The notes: generated by a model from the letters alone, not told the origin. Shown: positions 18,952 through 28,158, numbered from the stretch's first letter. The stretch is DNA of 64,000 nucleotides from Sphingobium sp. 66-54 (GCA_001899715.1 MKWI01000006.1:248001-312000), one strand, 5' to 3'. Numbers and translations are program-made.

Positions 18952-19610
18952 GATCCGCGCAATCCCCGGATATTGTCGGCATAGGCCGCCGGTCCGCCCC
19001 GGAAGGTCGCGGTGCCGGCCACCAGCACATCCGCACCAGCCGCAATGGCGCGCGGCGCCGTGTTCGCGTCGATGCCGCCATCAACCTCCAGCGCGATCTC
19101 GCGCCCGCTCTTGTCGATCGCCTTGCGCACCGCCTCGATCTTGCGGAGCTGGCTGTCGATGAAGCTCTGCCCGCCGAAGCCGGGGTTGACGCTCATCACC
19201 AGCACCAGATCGACCTCGTCGATCAGATAATCCAGCATCTTGGCCGGCGTGCCGGGGTTGAGCGAGACGCCCGCTTTCTTGCCGAGCGCCTTGATGCGCT
19301 GGATGGAGCGGTGGATATGCGGCCCCGCCTCGGGGTGGACGGTGAGAATATCCGCGCCTGCCTCGGCAAAGGCGTCGAGAAAGCCGTCGACCGGCGAGAT
19401 CATCAGATGCACGTCGAGAGGCTTTTGCGTGTGCGGACGCAGCGCCTTCACCACCATGGGACCGATGGTGATGTTGGGCACGAAATGCCCGTCCATCACG
19501 TCGACATGAATCCAGTCCGCCCCGGCGGCGTCGACGGCGCGCACCTCTTCGCCGAGCCGCGCGAAGTCGGCCGAGAGGATGGAGGGCGCAATACGGACGG
19601 ATGGCACCAT
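18948..19610 (-). CDS. rpe: Ribulose-phosphate 3-epimerase
   Basis: 220 residues, standard TIM-barrel length. It interconverts ribulose 5-phosphate and xylulose 5-phosphate in the pentose phosphate pathway, using a metal ion. Seen: [17 protein letters not shown] at the N-terminus, [16 protein letters not shown] with metal ligands, [19 protein letters not shown], and EVDGGI with the catalytic Asp. The stop overlaps the start of the heparinase-like gene (ATGA). rsmB lies 76 bp upstream on the same strand. Confidence 0.97.
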   Translation of the reverse strand: MVPSVRIAPSILSADFARLGEEVRAVDAAGADWIHVDVMDGHFVPNITIGPMVVKALRPHTQKPLDVHLMISPVDGFLDAFAEAGADILTVHPEAGPHIHRSIQRIKALGKKAGVSLNPGTPAKMLDYLIDEVDLVLVMSVNPGFGGQSFIDSQLRKIEAVRKAIDKSGREIALEVDGGIDANTAPRAIAAGADVLVAGTATFRGGPAAYADNIRGLRGS

Positions 19611-19686
19611 TTGCGTCGCTTAGCCCTGCGCTTGCGCTGGCGCAACCGCCCGGCGGATAAAGTTGTGGATGGTTTGTCCGGACCGT

Positions 19687-21018
19687 TCAATCGGCCCCGG
19701 CACGGGCCAGCAGGGCGATGAAGAAACCGTCCAGTCCGCCCGCCTCCGCCAGCATGCCGGGCAGGGTGCGCATCCGCCCCGGCGCGGCCGGCGCGATACC
19801 GGCGGGGAGCAGCGCCGGGTCAATCGCGAGCGGCCGCACCTCGGCCCGCCGCGCCAGCACGGCGTCGATCTGCGCTTCACCCTCGGCCGGTTCCAGCGAG
19901 CAGGTGGCATAGACCAGCCGGCCGCCGGGGGCGAGCCAGCCCAGCGCATGGTCGAGCAAGGCAGCCTGGATCTCGGCCATTTCGGCAATCTGCCGCGCGC
20001 CCACGCGGTGGATCACGTCCGGATGGCGGCGGAAAATGCCGGTCGCCGTACAGGGTGCGTCGAGCAGGATGGCATCGGCGGGTGCATCCAGCTGCCAGTC
20101 CATCAGATCGGCACGGACGACCTCGGCGGCCAGCCCCGTCCGCGCGAGATTGGCGCGCAGCCGCTCAAGGCGGCGCTGCGACTGATCGACGGCGACCACG
20201 TCCCAGCCGGCCGCTGCCAGTTGCATCGTCTTGCCGCCCGGCGCGGCGCACAGGTCGAGCACGCGTCGCCCCGCGCCGGTACCGAGCAGCCGCGCCGGCA
20301 AGGAGGCGGCCAAATCCTGCACCCACCAGGCGCCCTCGGCAAAGCCGGGCAGCGCCGCCACCTCCGTATCGGCCGGTAGCCGCACATGGCCGGGCGCCAG
20401 CGAGACGCCGCCGAGCCGCTCGGCCCAGTCTGCCGTCTCCGCCGGATCGCGCAGGGCGAGGTCCAGCGGCGCGCGGCCGGCGTAGGCGCTGGCGGCCGCA
20501 GCCACCATCTCGGCACCCCATGCCTCGTCCCAGCGCCCGGCGACATCCTCTGGCAACGCGGGCGGCGTCGGCAGCACCGGCGCCTGCCGCAGCAGCGTGC
20601 CCAGCACGCCGTGGACGAGCTTGCGCGGGCCGCCGTCGACCAGCGGTAGCGCCGTCGCCACCACCGCATGCGGCGGTGTCTCAAGCAGCAGCGCCTGCGC
20701 GAGGCTCATGCGCAGCACCATTCGCGCCTTGGCGTCGTCCGGCAGGCGCTGACGGGTCGTCCCGTCGATCAGCGCATCGAGGTCCGGCAGATGGCGCAGA
20801 GTCTGCGCCGTGATGGAGTGAGCCAGCGCGCGGTCGGCAGGCAGCGCGATATCGCGCGTGGCCGTCGCCATCGCCTGCTCCAGCGGCTGGCCGCGCCGCA
20901 GCACACCGTCGAGCAGGCGCAGTGCCGCGCGCCGCGCAGGGAAGCCGGACGGCTCCGGCGCGGCGGAAGGAGGCGGCGATGCGCGGCGGTGGGTGCGCCT
21001 GTGGGTCCGATCAGTCAT
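19687..21018 (-). CDS. rsmB: RsmB/NOP-type rRNA (cytosine-C5) methyltransferase
   Basis: 443 residues from ATG 21018. An in-frame ATG 20 codons upstream gives an atypical tail. An Arg/Pro-rich N-terminus precedes a NusB-like helical domain (ALRLLDGVLRRGQPLEQAM, about residues 30-150). The methyltransferase domain then shows LDLCAAPGGKT for SAM binding and both conserved cysteines, in DAPCTATGIFRRHPD and YATCSLEPAEGEAQ. RsmB methylates C967 of 16S rRNA in E. coli. It is divergent from the SDHAF4 gene with 125 bp between starts. Confidence 0.92.
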   Translation of the reverse strand: MTDRTHRRTHRRASPPPSAAPEPSGFPARRAALRLLDGVLRRGQPLEQAMATATRDIALPADRALAHSITAQTLRHLPDLDALIDGTTRQRLPDDAKARMVLRMSLAQALLLETPPHAVVATALPLVDGGPRKLVHGVLGTLLRQAPVLPTPPALPEDVAGRWDEAWGAEMVAAAASAYAGRAPLDLALRDPAETADWAERLGGVSLAPGHVRLPADTEVAALPGFAEGAWWVQDLAASLPARLLGTGAGRRVLDLCAAPGGKTMQLAAAGWDVVAVDQSQRRLERLRANLARTGLAAEVVRADLMDWQLDAPADAILLDAPCTATGIFRRHPDVIHRVGARQIAEMAEIQAALLDHALGWLAPGGRLVYATCSLEPAEGEAQIDAVLARRAEVRPLAIDPALLPAGIAPAAPGRMRTLPGMLAEAGGLDGFFIALLARAGAD

Positions 21019-21143
21019 GATTGTCGTCCCATAGCAGCGATCCGCGCGATTGGGCGGCGGATTTCGCGGCGGTTGCAATGGCGCGCGACGGGCGCCATGG
21101 AGGATCCGCGCGCCGCAGCGCCAGCATGAGGACCACCCGCGCC

Positions 21144-21308
21144 ATGGGGAAACGACCCGATCACGTCAAGCCGCCGGCCTATCTCTCCAAGAGTCCGCCG
21201 GTGCCCGCGCCTGACGAAGCGTCCCCGGCTCCCTCTGCCAGCCCCGATCCGCGCGAGCCGACCCGCTACGGCGATTGGGAGCATAAGGGCATTGCCGTCG
21301 ACTTTTAA
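21144..21308 (+). CDS. Succinate dehydrogenase assembly factor 4 (DUF1674)
   Basis: 54 residues from ATG 21144; an ATG at 21126 in frame is an alternative. AGGA at 21129-21132 supports 21144. The proline-rich N-terminal part is followed by the family signature near the C-terminus, PTRYGDWEHKGIAVDF. SDHAF4 proteins bind the flavinated SdhA subunit and promote assembly of complex II while limiting oxidant production (known in mitochondria). Monocistronic; the sdh genes are not in the window. A 5-bp hairpin (AAGCG/CGCTT) follows immediately. Confidence 0.85.
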   Translation: MGKRPDHVKPPAYLSKSPPVPAPDEASPAPSASPDPREPTRYGDWEHKGIAVDF

Positions 21309-21546
21309 AGCGGTTGAACGCTTCATCCCTTTTTCGGCACATGTTTTTGCAAATGTCCCTTTTTGGAGCATATTTCGCATGCATTGCCGTCATCTTTGCG
21401 TCATATAGTAGACACACCGCTCCGCAAGAGGGCGGGATTGACGAGAATCGGGCGTGCTGTCTTAGGACGAGCTACGGTATGAAAATGGCCTGATGCTCCC
21501 ACCATCCGGCTGCCCTCATACCCTCTTGTGATCCGGACTTCCCGCA

Positions 21547-22176
21547 TTGACCGATTCCTATCGAACTTCTGCTTCGACCGGCCTTCCCACATCGGTCGAC
21601 GACGGAGCGCCGGCCGGTCATCCCACACCGGTCGGCGAACCGTCTTTCGGCCCGGCCACTTCGCTCTCCATCCCGGCGGATGAGACCGGTACGGCCGGGT
21701 CGAGCGACACCGAGCAACCCGAACTTTTCCCGCATCTGCCCCAGTCCGGCGACGACATTGCCGCGCCGGACCGGCGGGTGCTGGAAGCGATCGGAGCGCT
21801 GGTGCTGGCCTGGGGTCGGCTGGAGCAGACCACTGCGGCGAAGCTGGCGACCATGCGCCAGGCCTTTGGCGACGTGCGCATCGTTGGCGGCCGGGCGCGC
21901 CCAACCATGCCGAAGCTGCTCGCCGAACTGCGCGCGCTTGTCGCCATGCGCGACCGGCATGACAAGCAGGTGCTCACCGTCATCTCGGAGATCGACGGCG
22001 CGTTGCAGCGCACCGCCCAGTTCCGCCTGCTCGTCGTCGACGGCGCGCAAAGCTGCGAGGACGATGCTGTAATCTGCCATGATCTCAAGAACAGCCCGCA
22101 CCGCGTGACGCAAGCGGACCTCCAGCGCGAAACCGCGCAACTCAACCGCATCCGCAGCCAGATCGCCGCATTGTAG
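21547..22176 (+). CDS. Hypothetical protein, helical C-terminal half
   Basis: 209 residues, TTG start at 21547 (no ATG nearby in frame; weak ribosome site), so the true start is uncertain. I do not recognise the family. The first 70 residues are Ser/Pro/Gly-rich and probably disordered. From about residue 75 it is helical: RRVLEAIGALVLAWGRLEQTTAAKL, then KLLAELRALVAMRDRHDKQVLT and a final QADLQRETAQLNRIRSQIAAL in two parts. There are no membrane segments and no known catalytic motif. Codon positions are strongly GC-biased, as in the neighbours, which supports real coding. It faces ssb across a repeat-rich 452 bp gap. Confidence 0.6.
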   Translation: MTDSYRTSASTGLPTSVDDGAPAGHPTPVGEPSFGPATSLSIPADETGTAGSSDTEQPELFPHLPQSGDDIAAPDRRVLEAIGALVLAWGRLEQTTAAKLATMRQAFGDVRIVGGRARPTMPKLLAELRALVAMRDRHDKQVLTVISEIDGALQRTAQFRLLVVDGAQSCEDDAVICHDLKNSPHRVTQADLQRETAQLNRIRSQIAAL

Positions 22177-22280
22177 CGGCAGCACAGGATCCGGCGGCAA
22201 GCCTACCGCGCACGCCCGGCGGTCCGCAGATCATCTGCCCGCAGACCGCGCTCGCCCCTTACCCAATTGACCAAGTCAAC

Positions 22281-22350
22281 GCTCCTGCGCTGACAGGAGC
22301 CGAGCGGTTGGGAGCCATAGCTGGTGCTGGGCTCCTGCCAGCGCAGGAGC
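22281..22350. repeat. Inverted pair of the dispersed palindromic repeat
   Basis: The arms 22281-22301 and 22330-22350 are reverse complements with 20 of 21 positions matching. Each is itself a hairpin (GCTCCTG / CAGGAGC, 7 bp). Close relative of the pairs at 1.8 and 43.8 kb. Confidence 0.85.
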
Positions 22351-22422
22351 ACAATGCTTCAACTTGAACGGGCGACCTGCCAAATGACGCAATAAAGAGG
22401 CGAGCCTCCACTACCGTCACCC

Positions 22423-22578
22423 CCGGCTCGACCCGGAGCCTCGCTTGCTTATCCGTGGTCAAAAGCGCGCGAACGACGCGGCGGCCGCACATTTGTCCAG
22501 CTTCGCCCTCTTCGCATCCCGCACCCAAGTGCTGGAGCGGCTTCCCTCATCAGGCAGCGCGACCCCGGGTCGAGCCGG
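22423..22578. repeat. Second inverted repeat, CCGGCTCGACCCGG type
   Basis: CCGGCTCGACCCGG at 22423-22436 and its exact reverse complement at 22565-22578, 128 bases apart. The flanks lose the match at once. This is a different sequence from the GCTCCTGC family, in the same gap. Confidence 0.7.
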
Positions 22579-22628
22579 AGTGGGCGGGGAGGGTCATGGC
22601 TCCCATAGCGCCGAATCCACCACCCGCC

Positions 22629-23147
22629 TTAGAACGGAATCTCGTCGTCGTCGAAGCCGTCGTCGAATGCGCCGCCGCCAGACGGCCGCGCCGCGCCGCC
22701 GGGGCTGGCTGCGCGCCCACCGCCGAAGCCGCCGCCGCCGCCACGATCGTCGCCGCTCGATCCCCAGCTATCGCGCTCGCCGCCGCCGGCCCCGCCGCCG
22801 CCGTCGAGCATCGTCATCACCGCGCCGGGGCCGGAGAGCACCACCTCGGTCGAGTAGCGGTCCTGTCCGTTCTGGTCCTGCCATTTGCGGGTTTGCAGCG
22901 AGCCTTCGAGGTAGATCTTCTTGCCCTTGCGCAGATAGCGCTCGGCGATGCCGATCAGCCCTTCCGAGCGGATGACGACGCTGTGCCACTCGGTGCGCTC
23001 GCGCCGCTCGCCGCTGGCACGGTCGGTCCAGTTTTCGGAGGTGGCGACGCGCAGATTGCAGATGCGCCCGCCGTTCGAGAAGCTTTTGACTTCCGGGTCG
23101 GCACCGAGATTGCCGACCAGAATGACCTTGTTGACGCTGCCTGCCAT
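22629..23147 (-). CDS. ssb: Single-stranded DNA-binding protein
   Basis: 172 residues. The OB fold (1-110) starts [18 protein letters not shown] and contains [18 protein letters not shown] and [14 protein letters not shown] Gly/Asp-rich flexible linker (about 115-160) follows, then the acidic tip DDDEIPF that recruits repair and replication proteins. SSB protects single-stranded DNA in replication, recombination and repair. It lies 39 bp downstream of feoB on the same strand, but is functionally unrelated and likely has its own promoter. Confidence 0.97.
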   Translation of the reverse strand: MAGSVNKVILVGNLGADPEVKSFSNGGRICNLRVATSENWTDRASGERRERTEWHSVVIRSEGLIGIAERYLRKGKKIYLEGSLQTRKWQDQNGQDRYSTEVVLSGPGAVMTMLDGGGGAGGGERDSWGSSGDDRGGGGGFGGGRAASPGGAARPSGGGAFDDGFDDDEIPF

Positions 23148-23186
23148 GGGGCTCTCCGGGTATTGGGCGGTTGAACAGTCCGCCGC

Positions 23187-25052
23187 TTATAGGCCCAGCG
23201 CGGTCGCCGTCCAGAAAACTATGCCGGATGCGATGTAGGCGAGGACGAACAGGTAGCCGACCATGAACAGAGGCCAGCGCCAGCCGTTGGTCTCGCGCCG
23301 GGTGATGGCGATGGTGGAGATGCACTGCGGCGCGAACACGAACCAGGTGAGGAAGGCCAACGCGGTGGGCAGCGACCAGCGGCCGCGCAGCCGGTCGGCG
23401 AGGCTCTGGGCGGTCGCCTCCTCGTCATCGCCGGCGTCGATGGCATTGGCGGTGGCGAGCGCGGAGACCGCCACCTCCCGCGCTGCCATGGCCGGGATCA
23501 GCGCCAGCGAGATTTCATGGTTGAAGCCGATCGGCCGCAGCACCGGCTCCAGCACGCTCGCGATCCGCCCGGCCGCGCTGTAATCCACGGCGCGCAGGCC
23601 GCTGTCCGCCGGCGGCTTGGGGAAGGAGAGCAGCACCCACAGCAGGATGGTGGTGTAAAAGATGATCGTGCCGGCGCGCTTGAGGAAGATCAGTGCGCGC
23701 TGCCACAGGCCGATGAGCACGTCGCGCAGCAACGGCATCTGATATTTGGGCAGTTCCATGAGGAAGCTGCCACCACCGCCCTTGACCACGCCCAGCCGCA
23801 GCAGCACCGCGACGATGATCGCGCTGACGATACCCGCCACATAGAGGGCAAACAGCACCAGTCCCTGCAAGCCGATGCCGCCCCACACGTCGCGATTGGG
23901 GATGAACGCGCCGATGATGAGCGTATAGACCGGCAGCCGCGCCGAGCAGGTCATCAGCGGCGCGATGAGGATGGTGGTCAGCCGGTCCTTGGGGTCCGGA
24001 ATAGTGCGGGTCGCCATGATGCCCGGCACCGCGCAAGCGAAGCTGGAGAGCAGCGGAATGAACGCCCGGCCCGAGAGCCCGGCGCGCGCCATCAGCCCGT
24101 CCATCAGGAAGGCGGCGCGCGTCATGTAGCCGGTCGCCTCCAGCATCAGGATGAAGAAGAACAGGATGAGGATCTGCGGCAGAAAGACGACGACCGAGCC
24201 GACGCCCGCGATCACGCCCTGGGTCAGCATGTCGGTGAGGAAGCCCGCCGGCAGCGTTTCCTCGATCAGCCCTTCGAGCGCCGCGAACGCCTCCTCGATC
24301 ATCGCGATCGGCGCTTCCGACCAACTGAACACCGCCTGGAAGATCACGAACAGCAGCGCGAGCAGGATCAGCGGGCCGATAACCGGATGGAGTACCACGC
24401 GGTCGATCCGCGCAGTCAGCCGGCGGCTCGGCGTCTCCGAGACGATCGCACGCGCGGCGATGCGCCTCGCCTCGCGGCGCAGCGCCGCCTCGTCGCGGTC
24501 GGCATGCTCGATATGGACAGGCGCCGGCGCTGTATGCTCGGGCAGCGCCGCCGTGATTGCCGCACGCAGATGATCCAGGCCGCGCCGGCGCACGGCGACG
24601 GTGGGGATCACCGACACGCCGAGATCTTCCGCCAGCCGCTTCGCATCCAGTTCGAGTCCGTCGCGCGTCGCCAGATCGACCATGTTCAGCGCGACCACGC
24701 ACGGCCGCCCGAGCGCGATTAGCTCCAGCGCAAAGCGCAGATGGTTATCGAGATTGGCGGCATCGACGACGATCACCAACACGTCCGGCGCTCGCTCGCC
24801 GCTCTGGTGGCCGAACACGGCGTTGCGCGTCACCACCTCGTCCGGGCTCTTGGGATCGAGGCTATAAGTGCCGGGCAGGTCGACTACGTCGATCGTCCGC
24901 CCGTCATCTAGGTCCATCTGGCCGATCTTGCGCTCGACGGTCACGCCCGGATAGTTGCCCACCTTCTGACGGGCGCCGGTCAGCGCATTGAACAAGGCGC
25001 TTTTGCCGGCATTGGGGTTGCCGACCAGTGCGATCAAAGCTGTGTGATCCAT
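23187..25052 (-). CDS. feoB: Ferrous iron transporter FeoB
   Basis: 621 residues. The N-terminal G domain has GNPNAGKS, the switch segment NYPGVTVE, VDLPGTYSL and LNMVDLA. A helical regulatory region follows, then a C-terminal membrane part of about eight helices with paired gate motifs and cysteines (SSFACAVPGIMATR, APLMTCSARLPVY). It imports Fe2+ across the inner membrane. The start codon overlaps the feoA stop by one base (TGATG). It is shorter than E. coli FeoB, as is usual for alphaproteobacteria, and feoC is absent. Confidence 0.96.
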   Translation of the reverse strand: MDHTALIALVGNPNAGKSALFNALTGARQKVGNYPGVTVERKIGQMDLDDGRTIDVVDLPGTYSLDPKSPDEVVTRNAVFGHQSGERAPDVLVIVVDAANLDNHLRFALELIALGRPCVVALNMVDLATRDGLELDAKRLAEDLGVSVIPTVAVRRRGLDHLRAAITAALPEHTAPAPVHIEHADRDEAALRREARRIAARAIVSETPSRRLTARIDRVVLHPVIGPLILLALLFVIFQAVFSWSEAPIAMIEEAFAALEGLIEETLPAGFLTDMLTQGVIAGVGSVVVFLPQILILFFFILMLEATGYMTRAAFLMDGLMARAGLSGRAFIPLLSSFACAVPGIMATRTIPDPKDRLTTILIAPLMTCSARLPVYTLIIGAFIPNRDVWGGIGLQGLVLFALYVAGIVSAIIVAVLLRLGVVKGGGGSFLMELPKYQMPLLRDVLIGLWQRALIFLKRAGTIIFYTTILLWVLLSFPKPPADSGLRAVDYSAAGRIASVLEPVLRPIGFNHEISLALIPAMAAREVAVSALATANAIDAGDDEEATAQSLADRLRGRWSLPTALAFLTWFVFAPQCISTIAITRRETNGWRWPLFMVGYLFVLAYIASGIVFWTATALGL

Positions 25053-25336
25053 CAGGTCCGGCCCGCCGCTTCCCCGGACGCCCCATCGGTCCGCACGGTG
25101 ATAGCGGCGGCATGGGCCGCGCGCATCGCAACGATCATCCGCCCGACACGGCAGGCATGCGCGCCACGCCCCGTCCAGCCGGCGCGGTGGAGCAGCTCGA
25201 TACTGGCGCCCTCATCAAGGCCCAGCTCGCGCAGGCGTGCGCCGTCCGCTTCGGTCATCGCCGCCCAGTCGATACGGTCGACATAGGCCGGACGATTGGG
25301 GGCAAGGTGATCGAGGCGCAAATCATCGGCTTTCAT
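25052..25336 (-). CDS. feoA: FeoA ferrous iron transport accessory protein
   Basis: 94 residues, an SH3-like beta-barrel family that binds FeoB and helps its function. Seen: RLRELGLDEGASIELLHRAG, the conserved FeoA core, then a second strand cluster ending in MIVAMRAAHAAAITV. It is longer than E. coli FeoA (75), with extra N-terminal residues and a short C-terminal tail. It is the first gene of feoAB. A Fur-box-like sequence lies 11-25 bases before the start. Confidence 0.9.
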   Translation of the reverse strand: MKADDLRLDHLAPNRPAYVDRIDWAAMTEADGARLRELGLDEGASIELLHRAGWTGRGAHACRVGRMIVAMRAAHAAAITVRTDGASGEAAGRT

Positions 25337-25346
25337 TTGTGCGACT

Positions 25347-25361
25347 GATTATCAATAACAC
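25347..25361. promoter_or_regulatory. Fur-box-like AT-rich operator upstream of feoA
   Basis: TGATTATCAATAACA on the plus strand (TGTTATTGATAATCA on the feoA strand) stands out in GC-rich DNA and resembles half of a Fur box. It sits 11 bases from the feoA start in the 47 bp gap after coq9. Iron-dependent repression is expected for feoAB, but the match is partial. Confidence 0.4.
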
Positions 25362-25383
25362 ACGGACGAAACAAGCTCTCGCG

Positions 25384-26067
25384 TCACCGGCCGGGGTAGC
25401 GCAGCCGGCCCGCGAAGCGCGCCACGCTGAAATGCCGGTCGGCATTGGCAGCGAGCCGCGCCTTGGCCTTCTCGAACCGCATAATCCCCTCGATCCGCCG
25501 GGAGAGGAACGCGCGCGTCTCGGCATGATCCTCGCTCTCGTCGTTGACGAAGACGAGCAAGGTCGCGGCATAGACGGCACCGAGCGTGGCGCGCTTGGTG
25601 TAATGGTTGTAATCGACGGCGGTATCGCCCGCTGCCCGCCACATCGCATCGGCCGCGCGCCAGCCGAGCCACGCGGCGCGCTTGATGTGGCCGGGCATCG
25701 CCAGGACCGCCTGCGCGCGCCGCAGCGCCTCGCGGTGGGGCGCAAGAATAGCCAGCCGCGCCTCGACCAGCGCCGTGATCCGTTCGCGGATCTTCATGGC
25801 GGCAAGCTGCGTGGGGGGGACGCGCTCCAGCATCGCAACATCGACGCTGGCGAACCAGGCGTCGATCATCGTCATAGCGCCGCCGTCGAACGCCAGTTCG
25901 GTGATGTCGCGATCGACCCCGGCCTGATCGGCGGCCAGCGCCACCGCGCCTTTGGACCAGCCGTCGAACGCGGCATTGGCGGCGACCAGCGGCGCGAGGC
26001 GCAGGCGCAGATCGTCGAGCGTTTCATCGTCCCGTAGGCCGGTGGGGGAGGTGGGCGGTGCGATCAT
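25384..26067 (-). CDS. COQ9 family protein, ubiquinone biosynthesis accessory factor
   Basis: 227 residues from ATG 26067. Seen: DETLDDLRLRLAPLVAANAAFDGWSKGAVALAA (read in two parts), an N-terminal region with a TetR-like helical fold, then VDYNHYTKRATLGAVYAATLL, typical of COQ9, and a C-terminal basic helix. COQ9 binds lipid and presents the quinone intermediate to COQ7-type hydroxylase in mitochondria and alphaproteobacteria. It lies 2 bases after the EamA transporter gene stop on the same strand, so the two are probably co-transcribed. Confidence 0.88.
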   Translation of the reverse strand: MIAPPTSPTGLRDDETLDDLRLRLAPLVAANAAFDGWSKGAVALAADQAGVDRDITELAFDGGAMTMIDAWFASVDVAMLERVPPTQLAAMKIRERITALVEARLAILAPHREALRRAQAVLAMPGHIKRAAWLGWRAADAMWRAAGDTAVDYNHYTKRATLGAVYAATLLVFVNDESEDHAETRAFLSRRIEGIMRFEKAKARLAANADRHFSVARFAGRLRYPGR

Positions 26068-26069
26068 GC

Positions 26070-27002
26070 TCACTGCTCTAGCCGATCGGCGCCCGGCTGT
26101 GGAGCGGCATTGCGCGCCGGCAGGCGAATCACCACCAGCGCCGCCGCGATGATCGCCGCGCCGACCAGATCGAGCGGCGACAGCATCTCCCCAAAGGCGA
26201 GCCAGCCGATCAGCGCCGCCACCGCCGGCTGGATCAGCAGCGCCAGTCCGACGACGAGCGGGGAGAAATGGACGATGGCATAGACCATCAACCCCTGCCC
26301 CAATATCTGGCTGGTGAAGGCGAGCATCGCCACCGTCGACCAATCGCCGGGGATCAGCCGCTCGCCGGCCAGACTCGCGTAGAGCAGCAGGAATGGCGCG
26401 CTCACCAGCGTCGAGAGCGCCAGCACGCTCCAGCTCGGCAGGCTGCGCCGCGCCGACTGGACCGCGAGCAAATAGCCCACATAGAGGAAGCCGGCGAGCA
26501 CACAGAGCAGGTCGCCCACCAGATTGGCGCCGGACAGCTCGTAGCTGCCGCCCATCAGGATCAGCGCGCCGATCATCGCCAGCCCCAGCGCGAGCCACTG
26601 CACGCGCGTGGGCCAGATGCGGGTCAGCACAATGCCGGCCAGCGGCAGAATCAGACTGGAGCAGTTGCCGAACAGCGTCGCATTGGCCAATTTGGTCCGC
26701 AGGATGCCAAGATGCCAGCTCGCCACGTCCGTCGCGAAGAAGATGCCGCCGATGACGATCACCGCCAGCACCGCGCGCGGCGGCGGCGTGATTCGCGGTG
26801 CCTCGCGCGCGGCGAGCAGCAACAGCACCGGCAGCGCGAGCGCCATGCGCCAGAAGCCGGTGGCGATCGGGCCGGTATCGGCCACACGCACAAACCACGG
26901 CCCTGCCGCCAGCAGCACATTGGCGGCGACTAAAGCCGGGAAAGCGAGGGCAGGAAGATTTCCTTGCGCCTCGCGCCCGCCAGGGGCGGTTGAACTCGAC
27001 AT
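26070..27002 (-). CDS. EamA/DMT superfamily transporter
   Basis: 310 residues with about ten hydrophobic helices and two tandem EamA repeats (about 20-155 and 165-300). No signal peptide. Such proteins export or import amino acids, nucleobases, cofactors or sugars; the substrate cannot be read from sequence. It is adjacent to coq9 and ends 2 bases before it. Divergent from the Old Yellow Enzyme gene with 67 bp between starts. Confidence 0.85.
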   Translation of the reverse strand: MSSSTAPGGREAQGNLPALAFPALVAANVLLAAGPWFVRVADTGPIATGFWRMALALPVLLLLAAREAPRITPPPRAVLAVIVIGGIFFATDVASWHLGILRTKLANATLFGNCSSLILPLAGIVLTRIWPTRVQWLALGLAMIGALILMGGSYELSGANLVGDLLCVLAGFLYVGYLLAVQSARRSLPSWSVLALSTLVSAPFLLLYASLAGERLIPGDWSTVAMLAFTSQILGQGLMVYAIVHFSPLVVGLALLIQPAVAALIGWLAFGEMLSPLDLVGAAIIAAALVVIRLPARNAAPQPGADRLEQ

Positions 27003-27069
27003 GGCGGCGCCCTAGCTGATGCGCACCAACAAGTCCCGTTTCAAAATGAAATTAAAGTGGGAGTCCTCA

Positions 27070-28158
27070 ATGACCAGCCTGTTCGATCCTCTTGCCGCCG
27101 GCGCGCTCGCCCTGCCCAACCGCATCCTGATGGCACCGCTCACCCGCGCGCGCGGCACCAGAGGACATGTGCCGACGCCGCGCATGGTTGAGTATTACCG
27201 CCAGCGCGCCGGCGCCGGCCTCATCATCAGCGAGGCATCGCCGATCAGCGTGGAGGGCGCCGGCTGGCCCTATTCGCCCGGCTTCTGGACGGAGGAGCAG
27301 GTCGCGGCGTGGCGGCCGGTCACGCAGGCGGTGCATGAAGCGGGCGGACGCATTGTCGCACAGCTCTGGCATATGGGGCGCGTGGTGCATCCCGCCATGT
27401 CCGGCAGCCAGCCGGTCTCCGCCAGCGCCACCACTGCGCCGGGCGAGGGCCATACCTACGAGGGCAAGCAGCCCTATGTCGAGGCGCGCGCGCTGCGGCT
27501 GGACGAAATCCCCGGCCTGCTCGCCGACTATGCGACGGCAGCGCGCAACGCGATCCGCGCCGGGTTCGACGGCGTCCAGATCCACGCCGCCAACGGCTAT
27601 CTCATCGACCAGTTCCTGCGCGATTCGACCAATCACCGCACCGATGCTTATGGCGGCTCCATCGAGAACCGCGCCCGGCTGCTGCTGGAGGTCACGCGTG
27701 CCGTGGCAGACGCGGCCGGCGCGGACCGCACCTCGGTGCGCCTTTCGCCCAACGGCGAGGTGAACGGCGTGGTCGACAGCGACCCGGAAGCGCTGTTCAC
27801 CTACGCCGCGCGCGAACTGGACAAGATCGGCATCGCCTTCCTCGAACTGCGCGAGGCGCGGGTGAGCGGCACCTTCCTCGGTAGCGCGCAGCCTCCGGTC
27901 TCACCGGTCATCCGCCGCGCCTTCAAGGGTGTGCTCGTGCTCAACGGCGATTACACGCCAGAGGAAGCCGCCGAGGCGGTGGCAGCCGGCAAGGCGGACG
28001 CGATCAGCTTCGGCCGCCCGTTCATCGCCAATCCCGACCTGCCCGAGCGCATCCGCCACGGCTTCCCGCTCGCCCAGCCCGGCGCCATGGCAAGCTGGTA
28101 CTCGCAGGGCGACGAGGGCTATGTCGATTATCCGCGCTACGACGCAGCGGCAGCCTGA
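27070..28158 (+). CDS. Old Yellow Enzyme family FMN ene-reductase (NemA-like)
   Basis: 362 residues from ATG 27070, with GGGAG upstream; further in-frame codons upstream look non-coding. It is a TIM-barrel flavoprotein that reduces activated alkenes, nitro compounds or maleimides with NAD(P)H. Seen: LPNRILMAPLTRARG, the GLIISEASPIS strand, AQLWHMGR, HAANGYLIDQFLRDSTNHRTD in consecutive parts with the His-Ala-Ala-Asn substrate motif, YGGSIENRARLLLEV, and FGRPFIANPDL binding phosphate. Its last 22 bases overlap the end of the Rieske gene on the other strand. Confidence 0.93.
   Translation: MTSLFDPLAAGALALPNRILMAPLTRARGTRGHVPTPRMVEYYRQRAGAGLIISEASPISVEGAGWPYSPGFWTEEQVAAWRPVTQAVHEAGGRIVAQLWHMGRVVHPAMSGSQPVSASATTAPGEGHTYEGKQPYVEARALRLDEIPGLLADYATAARNAIRAGFDGVQIHAANGYLIDQFLRDSTNHRTDAYGGSIENRARLLLEVTRAVADAAGADRTSVRLSPNGEVNGVVDSDPEALFTYAARELDKIGIAFLELREARVSGTFLGSAQPPVSPVIRRAFKGVLVLNGDYTPEEAAEAVAAGKADAISFGRPFIANPDLPERIRHGFPLAQPGAMASWYSQGDEGYVDYPRYDAAAA

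Larger units (their letters stand above)
22177..22628. other. Gene-free convergent gap rich in inverted repeats
   Basis: 452 bp between the orphan gene and ssb, which converge. It holds two inverted-repeat systems described separately (22281-22350 and 22423-22578). Short open frames here run through the repeats and show no protein character. Confidence 0.6.

Noticed and set aside
22259..22528. An 89-codon minus-strand open frame before ssb.
   Set aside because: It runs through both inverted-repeat systems and has no protein-like features.
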